Assembly (NCBI RefSeq): GCF_000381065.1 | Contig: NZ_KB905841.1 | Span: 130,326 to 194,325, forward strand | Direction: 5' to 3' | Source: Propionispira raffinosivorans DSM 20765 | Lineage (GTDB): Bacteria; Bacillota; Negativicutes; Selenomonadales; Selenomonadaceae | Length of the DNA: 64,000 nucleotides | Shown here: one piece after another, positions 10,789 to 19,202 of the stretch | Layout: each line of letters begins with the position of its first letter | How positions within the stretch are numbered: the stretch's first letter is position 1 | Position numbers and translations under genes: made by a program | Notes under the pieces: model-generated | Told to the model about the DNA's origin: nothing | The model's input: only the letters and a program-made list of their open reading frames with translations | Database searches by the model: none

Positions 10789-11841
10789 TTAAAAACTTTT
10801 CTGAGATTTCTCAGATTTTATTATTGACTGAATATTACTGGCAGCAGCTTCATCCAAAATCAAGACATCATGACTGCCTGCCCTGATTACTGCTATGATA
10901 GCCTCGGCTTTATTTGCGCCGCCAACTACCGCTATTGTCCTGCCTACTCCCGCCAGATTATTCAGACGAAAACCATTCGCATTGTATGTGTAAACACACT
11001 TGCCGCTGCGGTCAAAATAATGACCTAACGCTTCTCCCACTGCCAATTTGCAAATATTTTCTGCAACCTTAGCCGTATGATTTCTTCTATGTACCATAAC
11101 ATCAGCCCGGCCAATGCTGTGAATCAAAATATCTGCACTTTTTATCAAAAACTCAATTTCATCGATCGTATGATCCGTTACTTTCAAGGCCTCTAGTGCT
11201 TCATCATTCAATCCTTCTGGAATATGTAAAAGCCGATATTGTCCGCCTAAATTATTAGCCATCACAGCTGCAACTGAATTTGCCTGGCGTTCTACATTTT
11301 CCCCAAGTCCGCCGCGTGTTGGAACAATCAATATGTCCGGCATAGTTCCAGTAACGGCTTTCGCAACAGCAGCCATAGTGGATCCGCCGCTTACAGCTAC
11401 GGTCATATGCTCTGATAACATACCTACCAAAACCCGTGATGCAACGCGTCCCAGTTCTCGAAAAACACAAGGATCATGTTCACTATCACCAGAAACAATC
11501 TTAACCTGATTAAGTCCTAATTCTTGTTCCAAATAATATTCTAGTTTGGAAAAACCATGCAGTACATCGACATATTCACTAAGATCAGAAATTACAGCCT
11601 GTCCTGCCTGCGTGACCGAGACACCGAGTCCCGATAATTCAATCAGCCCGACATTTTTTAAAACCTTGATCCCAGATCTTACACTCGATTCAGCAAGTTC
11701 CATTTGACTTGCTAACGCACGTCTACCGATTGGCTGATGGTAGCGAATATGCTTTAGAAGATTATAACGTTCTTCCATCAGACCGTTTAATTCAGGAACG
11801 ATCTTCTTTTGCAAATCAATAATTTTTTCTATTTCTTCCAA
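10789..11841 (-). CDS. cggR: Central glycolytic genes regulator, SorC/DeoR family
   Basis: Repressor of the gap operon whose DNA binding is relieved by fructose-1,6-bisphosphate in characterised relatives. The 350 residues comprise an N-terminal winged helix (residues ~25-80: GRRALASQMELAESSVRSGIKVLKNVGLIE) and a SorC sugar-phosphate-binding domain (~100-340: SGGSTMAAVAKAV, VPTRGGLGENVERQANSVAA, IHSIGRADVMVHRR, VGGANKAEAIIAVIRAG). The ligand-loop motif GGxGE is present. It is first in the operon and so autoregulated, with tandem operator-like repeats directly upstream. The start has AGGGG eight bases before it. Confidence 0.93.
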   Translation of the reverse strand: MEEIEKIIDLQKKIVPELNGLMEERYNLLKHIRYHQPIGRRALASQMELAESSVRSGIKVLKNVGLIELSGLGVSVTQAGQAVISDLSEYVDVLHGFSKLEYYLEQELGLNQVKIVSGDSEHDPCVFRELGRVASRVLVGMLSEHMTVAVSGGSTMAAVAKAVTGTMPDILIVPTRGGLGENVERQANSVAAVMANNLGGQYRLLHIPEGLNDEALEALKVTDHTIDEIEFLIKSADILIHSIGRADVMVHRRNHTAKVAENICKLAVGEALGHYFDRSGKCVYTYNANGFRLNNLAGVGRTIAVVGGANKAEAIIAVIRAGSHDVLILDEAAASNIQSIIKSEKSQKSF

Positions 11842-11857
11842 TTTTCACTACCCCTGG

Positions 11858-11893
11858 GGTTTATCGAATCCCACCGGTTTATTTTCTATCCCG
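11858..11893 (-). promoter_or_regulatory. Tandem repeat, probable CggR operator
   Basis: On the minus strand two direct repeats follow each other: CGGGATAGAAAATAAACC and TGGGATTCGATAAACC, sharing GGGAT-N(4-6)-ATAAACC. They lie just downstream of the -10 box and upstream of the cggR start. This matches the known CggR mode of action (a dimer of dimers on two direct repeats, blocking elongation or initiation). The assignment is inferred from position and repeat form. Confidence 0.6.
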
Positions 11894-11899
11894 ATGTTT

Positions 11900-11929
11900 A
11901 TCATACAATAAATTTCAATAGATTGTCAA
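11900..11929 (-). promoter_or_regulatory. Promoter of the glycolytic operon
   Basis: Minus strand TTGACA (11924-11929) - 18 bases - TATGAT (11900-11905). A consensus -35 and a one-mismatch -10 about 60 bases before cggR, immediately upstream of the tandem operator repeats. Confidence 0.75.
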
Positions 11930-12132
11930 TGATTTTTCGATAAAATCCAGGCTAATTCCATGATAAAAATGCTAAATTATCAAAAAATTCGTTAAATATA
12001 AAACATGCTTATATTCGGAGCACAATCAATAATTATTAATTATGTTAAGATTATAAATGTCCCTTTCTATTCATTATGATGATTTCACCAAAACTCATAA
12101 AACTCCTGCTCAAAAATAATGTATAAAAAAAT

Positions 12133-12170
12133 AAAACCGATCAATGAAACAGAGTCCATCGATCGGTTTT
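12133..12170. terminator. Bidirectional terminator after the SCIFF maturase
   Basis: AAAACCGATC (12133-12142), 18-base loop, GATCGGTTTT (12161-12170), with A/T tracts on both sides. In minus sense it begins seven bases after the maturase stop. It closes the 11842-12176 gap, which otherwise holds only the cggR promoter and operator and AT-rich sequence. Confidence 0.85.
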
Positions 12171-12176
12171 ATTTTT

Positions 12177-13532
12177 TTATTTTTCCATAGCAATACTTGC
12201 CTGGACCATCAAAGCACATTCAAGACGTTTTTTTTGCAGTTCACAGCCAAATTCATATGGTTTGCGAATATCACCGTTAAAGAGATCTGCATTGGCATGA
12301 CACCCGCCGCTGCAGAAAAATCTTGCCCAGCAGTCACGGCATTTTTCTTTATTTAATACATGAGAATTTCTAAAATATGCTGGCATATCTTTTTTCTGAA
12401 CCCCTTCAAAAATCGTACCCAAAAGATATTTTTCCCGCCCCACAAATTGATGGCATGGATACATATCACCATTTGAAGCTACCGCATAATACTCATGACC
12501 TGCACCACAGCCGCTGAGACGTTTGGCAACACACGGACCATTACTGAGATCCATATTGAAATGAAAAAAGAAAAAGCCATTTCCCTCACGACGGCGATCT
12601 AGATAGGCCTGCGTCAATTTATCATATTCGGAAAATAGCTTCGGCAAATCCTTGTCGGTAAAGGCATAGTCTTCATCTTTTGCAACAACGGGTTCCACCG
12701 ATAAAATATCAAAGCCTTGATCTGCCATATCGAGCACATCTGCTGTAAAATCAGGATTATAAGCCGTAAAAGTACCTCGCAGATAATAATCCTGACCATT
12801 GCGTGAACGCACCGTTTTTTGGAAATTTTTAAGAGCCTGATCATAACTTCCTTTACCGCCAATATTAGGACGCATACGATCATGAACTTCCTTGCGTCCA
12901 TCCAGACTCAGTACCAGACTAATTTTATTATCATTCAAATAAGCAATGGTTTCATCATTGAGCAAAATGCCATTGGTCGTAAGTGTCAATTTAAAAACCT
13001 TGCCCGTTTCCTGCTCGCGCTTTCGTACATAAGACACTACATGTTTGACAACTGGCATATTCATGAGCGGTTCACCGCCAAAAAAGTCAATTTCACAATG
13101 TTTGCGGCTGCCGCTATGACTGATAATATATTCTACGGCTGCTTCGCCGACTTCATTGCTCATAAGTCCACGGTCGTGGCCAAAATCGCCTGTACCGGCA
13201 AAACAATATTTACAGCGCAGATTGCAGTCATGTGCGACCAAAAGGCATAAGGATTTAACCAAACCTTCTTCTTTAAAAGTCGGAGGCACATCAATATCCG
13301 GGGCAAAAAGTTCTTGTGCCTCAATCAGCCCCTGGAGTTCTTCAATGGACTCTCTTAGATCAGATTCTGCATATGTCCCTTTTAGTTTATGCACCGTTTC
13401 TTCAGCATTGCTGCCATCAAAAATATCCATCATATCATAAATCATCTTATCAATAACATGGACGGCACCACTATTGATATCTAACATTATGTACATACCA
13501 TTTTGAATGAATTTGTGTATTCTATCTTTCAC
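12177..13532 (-). CDS. Radical SAM/SPASM maturase of the SCIFF ranthipeptide
   Basis: Expected to introduce thioether cross-links between cysteines and non-alpha carbons of the SCIFF peptide. A 451-residue protein. An N-terminal peptide-recognition (RRE-like) region occupies ~1-85. The radical-SAM cluster motif CNLRCKYC has C103, C107 and C110, followed by FFGGEPLMN and TLTTNGILLN. A SPASM region carries the auxiliary cysteines (GPCVAKRLSGCGAGHEYYA, DMYPCHQFVG, CRDCWARFFCSGGCHANA, FGCELQ). It lies about 160 bases downstream of the precursor gene on the same strand, with a terminator between, so it may depend on read-through or a weak internal promoter. The ATG is preceded by GGCAGGGAGA. Confidence 0.95.
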   Translation of the reverse strand: MKDRIHKFIQNGMYIMLDINSGAVHVIDKMIYDMMDIFDGSNAEETVHKLKGTYAESDLRESIEELQGLIEAQELFAPDIDVPPTFKEEGLVKSLCLLVAHDCNLRCKYCFAGTGDFGHDRGLMSNEVGEAAVEYIISHSGSRKHCEIDFFGGEPLMNMPVVKHVVSYVRKREQETGKVFKLTLTTNGILLNDETIAYLNDNKISLVLSLDGRKEVHDRMRPNIGGKGSYDQALKNFQKTVRSRNGQDYYLRGTFTAYNPDFTADVLDMADQGFDILSVEPVVAKDEDYAFTDKDLPKLFSEYDKLTQAYLDRRREGNGFFFFHFNMDLSNGPCVAKRLSGCGAGHEYYAVASNGDMYPCHQFVGREKYLLGTIFEGVQKKDMPAYFRNSHVLNKEKCRDCWARFFCSGGCHANADLFNGDIRKPYEFGCELQKKRLECALMVQASIAMEK

Positions 13533-13587
13533 GACTCTTATCTCCCTGCCCTTAGTTTATTTTCTATTATATAACGAATTAAAGAAT

Positions 13588-13608
13588 GCCGCTGCATTTG
13601 CCAGCGGC
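13588..13608 (-). repeat. Short hairpin upstream of the maturase gene
   Basis: GCCGCTG - 7 bases - CAGCGGC, a perfect 7-bp stem between the SCIFF terminator and the maturase start. Possibly an RNA-processing or stabilising element that decouples maturase from precursor levels. Confidence 0.45.
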
Positions 13609-13640
13609 CAGCTTTAACAAAGCATACATTTTATATCTGC

Positions 13641-13679
13641 AAAAAAACAGACCTCTTGCCGTGAAAACAACAAGAGGCC
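13641..13679 (-). terminator. Terminator between SCIFF precursor and maturase
   Basis: Minus strand GGCCTCTTG - 12 bases - CAAGAGGTC, then TGTTTTTTT, starting 13 bases after the precursor stop codon. It would yield an abundant short precursor transcript with limited read-through into the maturase. Confidence 0.85.
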
Positions 13680-13691
13680 CTTCTTTGCTGC

Positions 13692-13832
13692 TTATTTTGC
13701 GCAAACTTGATTTCCTACTGTACAAGACGTTTTACAAGCTGATTGGCAAGATGCTTGGCATTCGCCGCAGCCGCCTGTATGAACTGTACGTTGAAGTGAA
13801 GGTTTATTCACTGTCGTAATCCGTTTAGCCAT
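13692..13832 (-). CDS. scfA: SCIFF ranthipeptide precursor (six cysteines in ~45 residues)
   Basis: A 46-residue ORF, MAKRITTVNKPSLQRTVHTG followed by GCGECQASCQSACKTSC and TVGNQVCAK. The six cysteines are at 22, 25, 29, 33, 37 and 44, and the N-terminal leader is basic. Length, leader and cysteine spacing match the SCIFF family (precursors of ranthipeptides with Cys-to-Thr type thioether cross-links). AAGGAGG lies nine bases before the ATG. It is the promoter-proximal gene of a locus with its cognate radical-SAM maturase downstream. No exporter or protease gene accompanies it, as is usual for SCIFF loci. Confidence 0.96.
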   Translation of the reverse strand: MAKRITTVNKPSLQRTVHTGGCGECQASCQSACKTSCTVGNQVCAK

Positions 13833-13903
13833 GTGCTCAGCCTCCTTATTACTTTTCTATAACCTGTGCAAAGTTTTAGCCTTTGAACATATTACTGATA
13901 TAT

Positions 13904-13932
13904 ATTGTAGCGTTTTTTCTTTAACTAATCAA
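13904..13932 (-). promoter_or_regulatory. Promoter of the SCIFF precursor
   Basis: Minus strand TTGATT (13927-13932) - 17 bases - TACAAT (13904-13909), about 70 bases before the precursor ATG. The -35 box nearly touches the stop codon of the upstream gene at 13942, for which no terminator is visible. Confidence 0.7.
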
Positions 13933-13941
13933 GTATACCCC

Positions 13942-15105
13942 TTATTCAGCCGGCATCAAAACCAGATTCACTGGTAAATTCGAAGCTCCCGGCGGTGAAA
14001 ATTCAAACCAGGTAGAAGCAAAATCATTGTAAGTTCCCAGTTCGGCTAATTCATTGACATTGATTTTCTCACCAAAAAATGTCCGATCCACAGGGGTCAA
14101 GAGCATGTCTTTTGAACTGTTCATTGCCCGCCCTACAGTCATCGCCCCGGCATAGACACCGCCGCGCGGCATCAGGTAATACTTGGTTTTCCCCATGCCT
14201 TTCGTCGGAATGTGAATTTTGTAAAGAATTCCATAATTCCCGTAGTTTTTCACGATGCTACCGTCTGTGGCATCAATTCCCGTACGATATTCATCCTTTT
14301 TATCATCAGCTAACGGAATATAAACAGCCCCATCTTTACTGCTGTCATAGGTTTGCTCGCTTTTTACGATACGGTCCATACCAACAAATGTACCGCGCAA
14401 ACGATGGGAATCAGCTGGCAAAACACGGGCACGGTTAAGAAACTGCACTGGATCATCTTCTGCTGGCAGCATGACAACCGATACCTTAATCGGCACCTTC
14501 GTTTCAAAATCAAATACACCGTAAACCAATTGTCCCGGTTCGACAATCAGCTGATTCATCTTTGAATCCAACAAACGCTTTCCATTGGCAAAAATATGAA
14601 TCCGATCCAATTTAGGTGCCTTAAAATATTCGGTTTGTGTCTGTTTGCCGACAGATAAATAATCATCACTAGGAGTCCCCATGCCGCCACGGGAAACCGA
14701 AACATCCGTCTCATCTGATGACATATTTTCTAGGACAACTGCAATTTTCTTGTTTAATTTCGTTGCGTTTAAATGATAATATAAAATCCGGCTTTTCCCT
14801 TGAACTGTATCCGTATACAAGATACCATCCTGTTCAACCATTTCCGGACTATCCGAAAAGAGCAGCGTCCCCCCCACATCAGCAGAAACGACCGGCCATA
14901 TTTGCATCGTATTGATACCCGGTTTTGGTGCTTTGGAATAAGGTTGTTTAACTTTGCCGTCGGCTGAAACCAGTGATTGTTCTATTTTCACCAGGCCCTC
15001 TTTATCTTTTTCCATTGGCTGATGTGCAGCTTCTGCACTTGACAAACGCATCGTTAAGCCCAGCACTACTGCAAACATAAATAAATTTTTTGAAATTACT
15101 TTCAT
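13942..15105 (-). CDS. Secreted protein of unknown function
   Basis: I do not recognise this family. With the start at ATG 15105 (AAGGGGG upstream) it has 387 residues and a clear signal peptide, MKVISKNLFMFAVVLGLTMR then LSSAEA with likely cleavage after AEA. The mature part is rich in short hydrophobic strands with Gly/Asp turns and looks all-beta, possibly two similar sandwich domains: residues ~50-190 (ILYYHLNATKLNKKIAVVLEN) and ~240-380 (GILYKIHIPTKGMGKTKYYL). No cysteines or catalytic motif were noticed. It begins 26 bases after the polysaccharide deacetylase stop, so it is probably cotranscribed with it and acts at the cell wall or periplasm. An upstream in-frame ATG (15135) would bury the signal sequence and is rejected. 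Confidence 0.7.
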   Translation of the reverse strand: MKVISKNLFMFAVVLGLTMRLSSAEAAHQPMEKDKEGLVKIEQSLVSADGKVKQPYSKAPKPGINTMQIWPVVSADVGGTLLFSDSPEMVEQDGILYTDTVQGKSRILYYHLNATKLNKKIAVVLENMSSDETDVSVSRGGMGTPSDDYLSVGKQTQTEYFKAPKLDRIHIFANGKRLLDSKMNQLIVEPGQLVYGVFDFETKVPIKVSVVMLPAEDDPVQFLNRARVLPADSHRLRGTFVGMDRIVKSEQTYDSSKDGAVYIPLADDKKDEYRTGIDATDGSIVKNYGNYGILYKIHIPTKGMGKTKYYLMPRGGVYAGAMTVGRAMNSSKDMLLTPVDRTFFGEKINVNELAELGTYNDFASTWFEFSPPGASNLPVNLVLMPAE

Positions 15106-15131
15106 TGTCATCCCCCTTGTATCTATAAACC

Positions 15132-15917
15132 TCAAACATGCTGCGAAATTCCCAGCCTGGTAAAAATTTCTGCTTTCAGCAGCCGCACTTTAAATTCTAT
15201 CAAACCTAAACGTGGTCGCGGTATATTGACTCGCTGTAATAAATAAGGATTCGTCACAAACGTATTAAGCCCCGCATCCCCTGTTACAGCACCTAAATAC
15301 TGACCATCTTTTAAAATCTGCTCTGTCTCATCATCGTAGGCTCCATTCGGATACGAAAAGAAAAAGACTGTCTTGATACCATTCCATTCCAAGAGTAACT
15401 TAGAAAGATTCAATTCATCGTGTTTCTGTTTTGAATCCAGCGTTGTCACTGGCAGATGATTGGCTGTATGTGAACCAATTTCAATATTTTTATTTTGCAT
15501 ATCACGCAGCTGCGTCCAATCTAAATAGCCATCTGTCCCAACCATATTCGTAATTATAAAAACCGTAGCTTTCATATTTTCTTTTTCTAGCAGCGGCAAA
15601 AGATCCGTATAATTGTCAACATACCCATCATCAAATGTCAAGATAATCGGTTTGTCCGGTAATGTTTCTTTACCTTTTTTCGCTTTTATAAAATCCAACA
15701 GTGAGATCGTCGTATAGCCCTGCTCTTTTAAATAGTGCATCTGCTGAGCAAACTCTTCCGACGGCACCGTATAAGCATCCTCTTCTGTATCATTGACCAT
15801 ATGGTATTCAAGAATAGGCACACCTTTTGGTGGATACAGCATCGTATCAATAAAAAAAGATGCTGCCAACACAATAAAAAAGGCGCTCAGCGCCAAGATT
15901 TTTTTTCTTAGATTCAA
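15132..15917 (-). CDS. Polysaccharide deacetylase family protein, membrane-anchored
   Basis: NodB-homology deacetylase of 261 residues, likely acting on peptidoglycan or another surface polysaccharide outside the membrane. An N-terminal hydrophobic segment (residues ~7-27) serves as uncleaved anchor. Motif 1 is TFDDGY (94-99), containing the catalytic base and a metal-binding Asp. Motif 2 is SHTANH (149-154), with the two metal-binding histidines. FSYPNGAYDDE follows as motif 3. Its start overlaps the end of whiA by four bases, so it is translationally coupled to the rapZ-yvcK-whiA operon, an unusual partner for those genes. Confidence 0.93.
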   Translation of the reverse strand: MNLRKKILALSAFFIVLAASFFIDTMLYPPKGVPILEYHMVNDTEEDAYTVPSEEFAQQMHYLKEQGYTTISLLDFIKAKKGKETLPDKPIILTFDDGYVDNYTDLLPLLEKENMKATVFIITNMVGTDGYLDWTQLRDMQNKNIEIGSHTANHLPVTTLDSKQKHDELNLSKLLLEWNGIKTVFFFSYPNGAYDDETEQILKDGQYLGAVTGDAGLNTFVTNPYLLQRVNIPRPRLGLIEFKVRLLKAEIFTRLGISQHV

Positions 15918-16864
15918 TCTGCTTCACCTTCTGTTAATTCTACTGCAATTTTTTCCAATTTTCTAAGTCGATGGTTTATACCTGATTTACTAATATGAAG
16001 TACTTCCGCCAATTCTTTTAAACTCGCATCTGGATGGCTAAGGCGAACCACAGCAATCTCTTGCAAAGGCTCCGGCAAACTATCAAAACCCAGCTTTGCT
16101 TTTATTAACTTAATATGTTCCATCTGACGTACTGATGCATTCGCCGTTTTTTGCAGGTTTGCTGTTTCGCAGTTAACTAAACGATTTACTTGGTTGCGCA
16201 CTTCTTTTAGATTGCGAGCCACTTCAAACTCCACTAAAGCATTTTCCGCCCCGATAATCGCTAAAAAATCCATAATGGCATCGCTTTCTTTAATATAAAC
16301 GATATAATCATTTTTACGTTCACTCAGTCCAACAGGCAAATCAAATTTGCGGCAAAGCGACAGCAGCAACTGAGCAAAAACTTCGCTTCCCGTAACAAGC
16401 TCCAAATGATAACTACCTTCCGGTCTGTTTACCGATCCGCCACCCAAAAACGCCCCGCGCAAATAAGCATGACGGCAGCAATGTTTACGCAAAATGGCGC
16501 TGTCACTGCCGACGTTTAGAGTGGCCCCATGCATAAGACCTAACTTCGCCAAAAGGTCACTGACAATCAACGAAGGGATGACCCTGACACAATAGCTGTT
16601 ATGTTTTTTCAACCGTCTGGCCCGACTGACCATTACTTCCGTCCGCACCTCGCCACTGGATTTCAAAAGTGTCAGAGTCCGTCTTGCAACTGCTGCGTTT
16701 TCAGTTGTAAAATTAATACCTAAACTTCGTTTGCCCCCCATCGTCATCACAGCGCCCATTCGCAAGAGGGCTGCGAGTTCAGCTATTTTACAGCAGCTAT
16801 TTTCATCCACAAGCCGAGCCACTTCATTTTTTACTTCTGTTGCAAAGGATGGCATTTCATTCAA
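15914..16864 (-). CDS. whiA: DNA-binding protein WhiA
   Basis: A 316-residue WhiA: N-terminal LAGLIDADG homing-endonuclease-like domain (residues ~10-215, with LRMGAVMTMGGKRSLGINF and the AYLRGAFLGGGSVNRPEGSYHLE core) and a C-terminal helix-turn-helix (~250-310, LQEIAVVRLSHPDASLKELAEVLHISKSGINHRLRKLEKI, ending in the canonical SGINHRL). In Firmicutes it is linked to cell division and chromosome segregation, and in actinomycetes it is a sporulation activator. It is six bases downstream of yvcK and follows rapZ, the conserved rapZ-yvcK-whiA order. Confidence 0.97.
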   Translation of the reverse strand: MNEMPSFATEVKNEVARLVDENSCCKIAELAALLRMGAVMTMGGKRSLGINFTTENAAVARRTLTLLKSSGEVRTEVMVSRARRLKKHNSYCVRVIPSLIVSDLLAKLGLMHGATLNVGSDSAILRKHCCRHAYLRGAFLGGGSVNRPEGSYHLELVTGSEVFAQLLLSLCRKFDLPVGLSERKNDYIVYIKESDAIMDFLAIIGAENALVEFEVARNLKEVRNQVNRLVNCETANLQKTANASVRQMEHIKLIKAKLGFDSLPEPLQEIAVVRLSHPDASLKELAEVLHISKSGINHRLRKLEKIAVELTEGEAD

Positions 16865-16870
16865 TCCTCT

Positions 16871-18214
16871 TTATTTTAATTTATTGCCAGTCATATAATA
16901 ATCCAGCATCCTCATATTTTCAGGATTTGCTTTCAGACCATAAACCATTTTCATGACATTTCGCGATAATTTGACTGGATCATGATGTATTACATTCGTT
17001 TCGCTGATAATATCAGCTTTAACAAAACCAACGCCCAGTGCATTTAGCTCATCTTCATCCACAAGAACTGGAAATGAATTTTGTTTTGCATAAAATTCCT
17101 GCAATTCTGGCGAAATAGCACCGGAATTTACCAGGACATAATCAATCGATCCCGGGCCAGCATGATCTAAGATCGCTTTCGCATGCATAGACGCCGTGTA
17201 CCCATCCGTTTCACCAGACTGTGTCATTACATTGCAAATATATATTTTAACGGCTTTACTATCCCGCAGTGTTTTTGCAACATCATCCACCAGTAGATTT
17301 GGCATAATGCTCGTATACAGACTGCCCGGTCCTAAAATAATTGCATCTGCTTTTTTGATTGCCTCAATCGAAGATGCCACTGGCTTTACATGTTCTGGTG
17401 ACAGATGAACCCGATGGATTCTCTTATGAACCAACGGAATTTGTGATTCACCTTCCACCACACTGCCATCTGTCATCGTTGCATTGAGGCGCACAATCTC
17501 TGTACTAGCCGGAAGCACTCGTCCTTTTACAGCCAATACCTTGCTTGATTCTTTCAAAGCAGTTTCTACATCACCCGTGACTTCCGTCATCGCCGCGATG
17601 AACAAATTGCCGAAACTATGCCCAGCAAGTTCACTCGTGCCGCCAAATCGATGCTGGAATAATTTTTCCATCAACGGTTCTGTATCGGCAAGTGCCACTA
17701 AACAGTTACGCAAATCTCCCGGCGGAATAATCCCAAGTTCCTCCCGTAAACGCCCCGAAGAACCACCATCATCCGCCACAGTAACCACCGCCGTAACATT
17801 ACTCGTCGCTTCCTTGATTCCACGCAGCAAAACAGAAAGCCCTGTACCGCCGCCAATTACAGTCACAGCCGGACCCCGGTTAAGTTTGCGTTTTTCATAA
17901 ATCAAATCAACCAGTTTATCAGAACTATCCGGTAGCAAAACAGTAATAACCGAACGAATAATCATCCTCGTTGCTAAAAGCATGATGATGCTTCCAACTA
18001 GAATCACGACACTGCCGACCACAGCCGTTACCATATAATAGTAAGTACCAGTCCACATATATACCGTTCGAAAAATTAGTTCTTCAATATTATCAATGTA
18101 TTTGTAGTTAAATACGACTGCCAAACCTAAGCTGACCATCATAACACCGACTGCAAACAAAAACAGCCATCGTTTAAATCGCATGCCCGGATACAGCCAT
18201 TTCAATAAATGCAT
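16871..18214 (-). CDS. yvcK: YvcK/CofD-like gluconeogenesis factor with N-terminal membrane helices
   Basis: The CofD-fold domain begins at about residue 117 with TVIGGGTGLSVLLRGIKEA and continues with TVADDGGSSGRLREELGIIPPGDLRNCLVALAD and LAGHSFGNLFIAAM, all hallmarks of YvcK, which binds UDP-sugars and is needed for growth on gluconeogenic carbon. Unlike the ~320-residue B. subtilis protein this one has 447 residues, with ~110 extra at the N-terminus carrying two hydrophobic segments (residues ~15-36 and ~58-82); such membrane-linked versions occur in several clostridial and negativicute lineages. GAGGGAATA precedes the ATG. Operon with rapZ (28-base gap) and whiA. Confidence 0.95.
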   Translation of the reverse strand: MHLLKWLYPGMRFKRWLFLFAVGVMMVSLGLAVVFNYKYIDNIEELIFRTVYMWTGTYYYMVTAVVGSVVILVGSIIMLLATRMIIRSVITVLLPDSSDKLVDLIYEKRKLNRGPAVTVIGGGTGLSVLLRGIKEATSNVTAVVTVADDGGSSGRLREELGIIPPGDLRNCLVALADTEPLMEKLFQHRFGGTSELAGHSFGNLFIAAMTEVTGDVETALKESSKVLAVKGRVLPASTEIVRLNATMTDGSVVEGESQIPLVHKRIHRVHLSPEHVKPVASSIEAIKKADAIILGPGSLYTSIMPNLLVDDVAKTLRDSKAVKIYICNVMTQSGETDGYTASMHAKAILDHAGPGSIDYVLVNSGAISPELQEFYAKQNSFPVLVDEDELNALGVGFVKADIISETNVIHHDPVKLSRNVMKMVYGLKANPENMRMLDYYMTGNKLK

Positions 18215-18242
18215 ATTATTCCCTCGACTTCAATTCATAATC

Positions 18243-19133
18243 TCATTCCTGGCGCGGATGTTCATGAACATCATTTTTCATTAAATCACGATGCTCAATA
18301 TTTGCTCCATAGCCACGTGCTTTTAAAAACTCAAACAGATGCTTCGCTATATATACAGAGCGATGCATTCCGCCAGTACAGCCCACGGCAAGAACCAGCT
18401 GGCTTTTCCCCTCTTTGATGTATTGGGGAACCAGAAAATCAACCATATCATCTAATTTCTCAAGAAACTGCTGCGTTACCGGCCATTTGGCAATATATTC
18501 AGCAACGCCCGGTACCGCGCCGCTTTTATGACGCAAAGCATCAATATAAAACGGATTTGGCAAAAAACGTACATCAAAAACCATATCTGCATCCAGCGGC
18601 ATACCAAATTTAAACCCAAACGACACAACCGTAATATTCATCTGTTCACCTTGGCAATTACCAAACAAACGCAAGACTTTATCTTTTAGTTCCGATTTTT
18701 TCAATTCTGTTGTATCAATAATATGAGTGGCTCGATTGCGAATCGGCGCCAAACGTTCTCGCTCTTTGGCAATCCCATCGCTAATTCTCGAGCTTGGCGC
18801 CATCGGATGACGGCGGCGAGTTTCTTTATAGCGTCGAATAATTGTTGCATCAGATGCTTCCATAAAAACCATATCATAAGGTTGATTTTCCTGATCCATT
18901 TGTTCAACAACATGAATCAGCGCATCAAAAAATTCACGGCTGCGCATATCGACAACTAATACAACTTTATTGACCCGGCCAGCGGAATGGGCACAAAGCT
19001 CAACAAACTTGGGGATAAACATCGGTGGTAGATTATCCACGCAGAAATATCCTAAATCTTCCATATGTCTGCACACTTGCGTTTTACCAGCACCAGACAT
19101 ACCTGTAATAATAACTAAATGAAAATCATCCAT
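18243..19133 (-). CDS. rapZ: RNase adapter protein RapZ
   Basis: A 296-residue P-loop protein: ITGMSGAGKTQVCRHMEDLG at residues ~9-28 (Walker A GMSGAGKT) and FCVDNLPP. The C-terminal domain has ITVVSFGFKFGMPLDADMVFDVRFLPNP, GAVPGVAEYI and the ACxGGxHRSV-like segment VGCTGGMHRSVYIAKHL. In E. coli the protein senses glucosamine-6-phosphate and guides RNase E; in Firmicutes it binds nucleotide or UDP-sugar and its role is less clear. It has a strong GGAGGTGG ribosome-binding site and a near-consensus promoter, and heads the rapZ-yvcK-whiA operon. Confidence 0.97.
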   Translation of the reverse strand: MDDFHLVIITGMSGAGKTQVCRHMEDLGYFCVDNLPPMFIPKFVELCAHSAGRVNKVVLVVDMRSREFFDALIHVVEQMDQENQPYDMVFMEASDATIIRRYKETRRRHPMAPSSRISDGIAKERERLAPIRNRATHIIDTTELKKSELKDKVLRLFGNCQGEQMNITVVSFGFKFGMPLDADMVFDVRFLPNPFYIDALRHKSGAVPGVAEYIAKWPVTQQFLEKLDDMVDFLVPQYIKEGKSQLVLAVGCTGGMHRSVYIAKHLFEFLKARGYGANIEHRDLMKNDVHEHPRQE

Positions 19134-19173
19134 CGGTTACCACCTCCATAGTATTCAAAATAAAGTCTACTCA

Positions 19174-19202
19174 ATTATAGGTCAAAAAGGAGAAAAAATC
19201 AA
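19174..19202 (-). promoter_or_regulatory. Promoter of the rapZ-yvcK-whiA operon
   Basis: Minus strand TTGATT (19197-19202) - 17 bases - TATAAT (19174-19179). The -35 box overlaps the last codons of the upstream HAD gene. About 40 bases to the rapZ ATG. Confidence 0.75.

Noticed and set aside
13586..13819. 77-codon plus-strand ORF
   Set aside because: Covers the SCIFF precursor in antisense; the minus-strand reading has six conserved cysteines and a ribosome-binding site.
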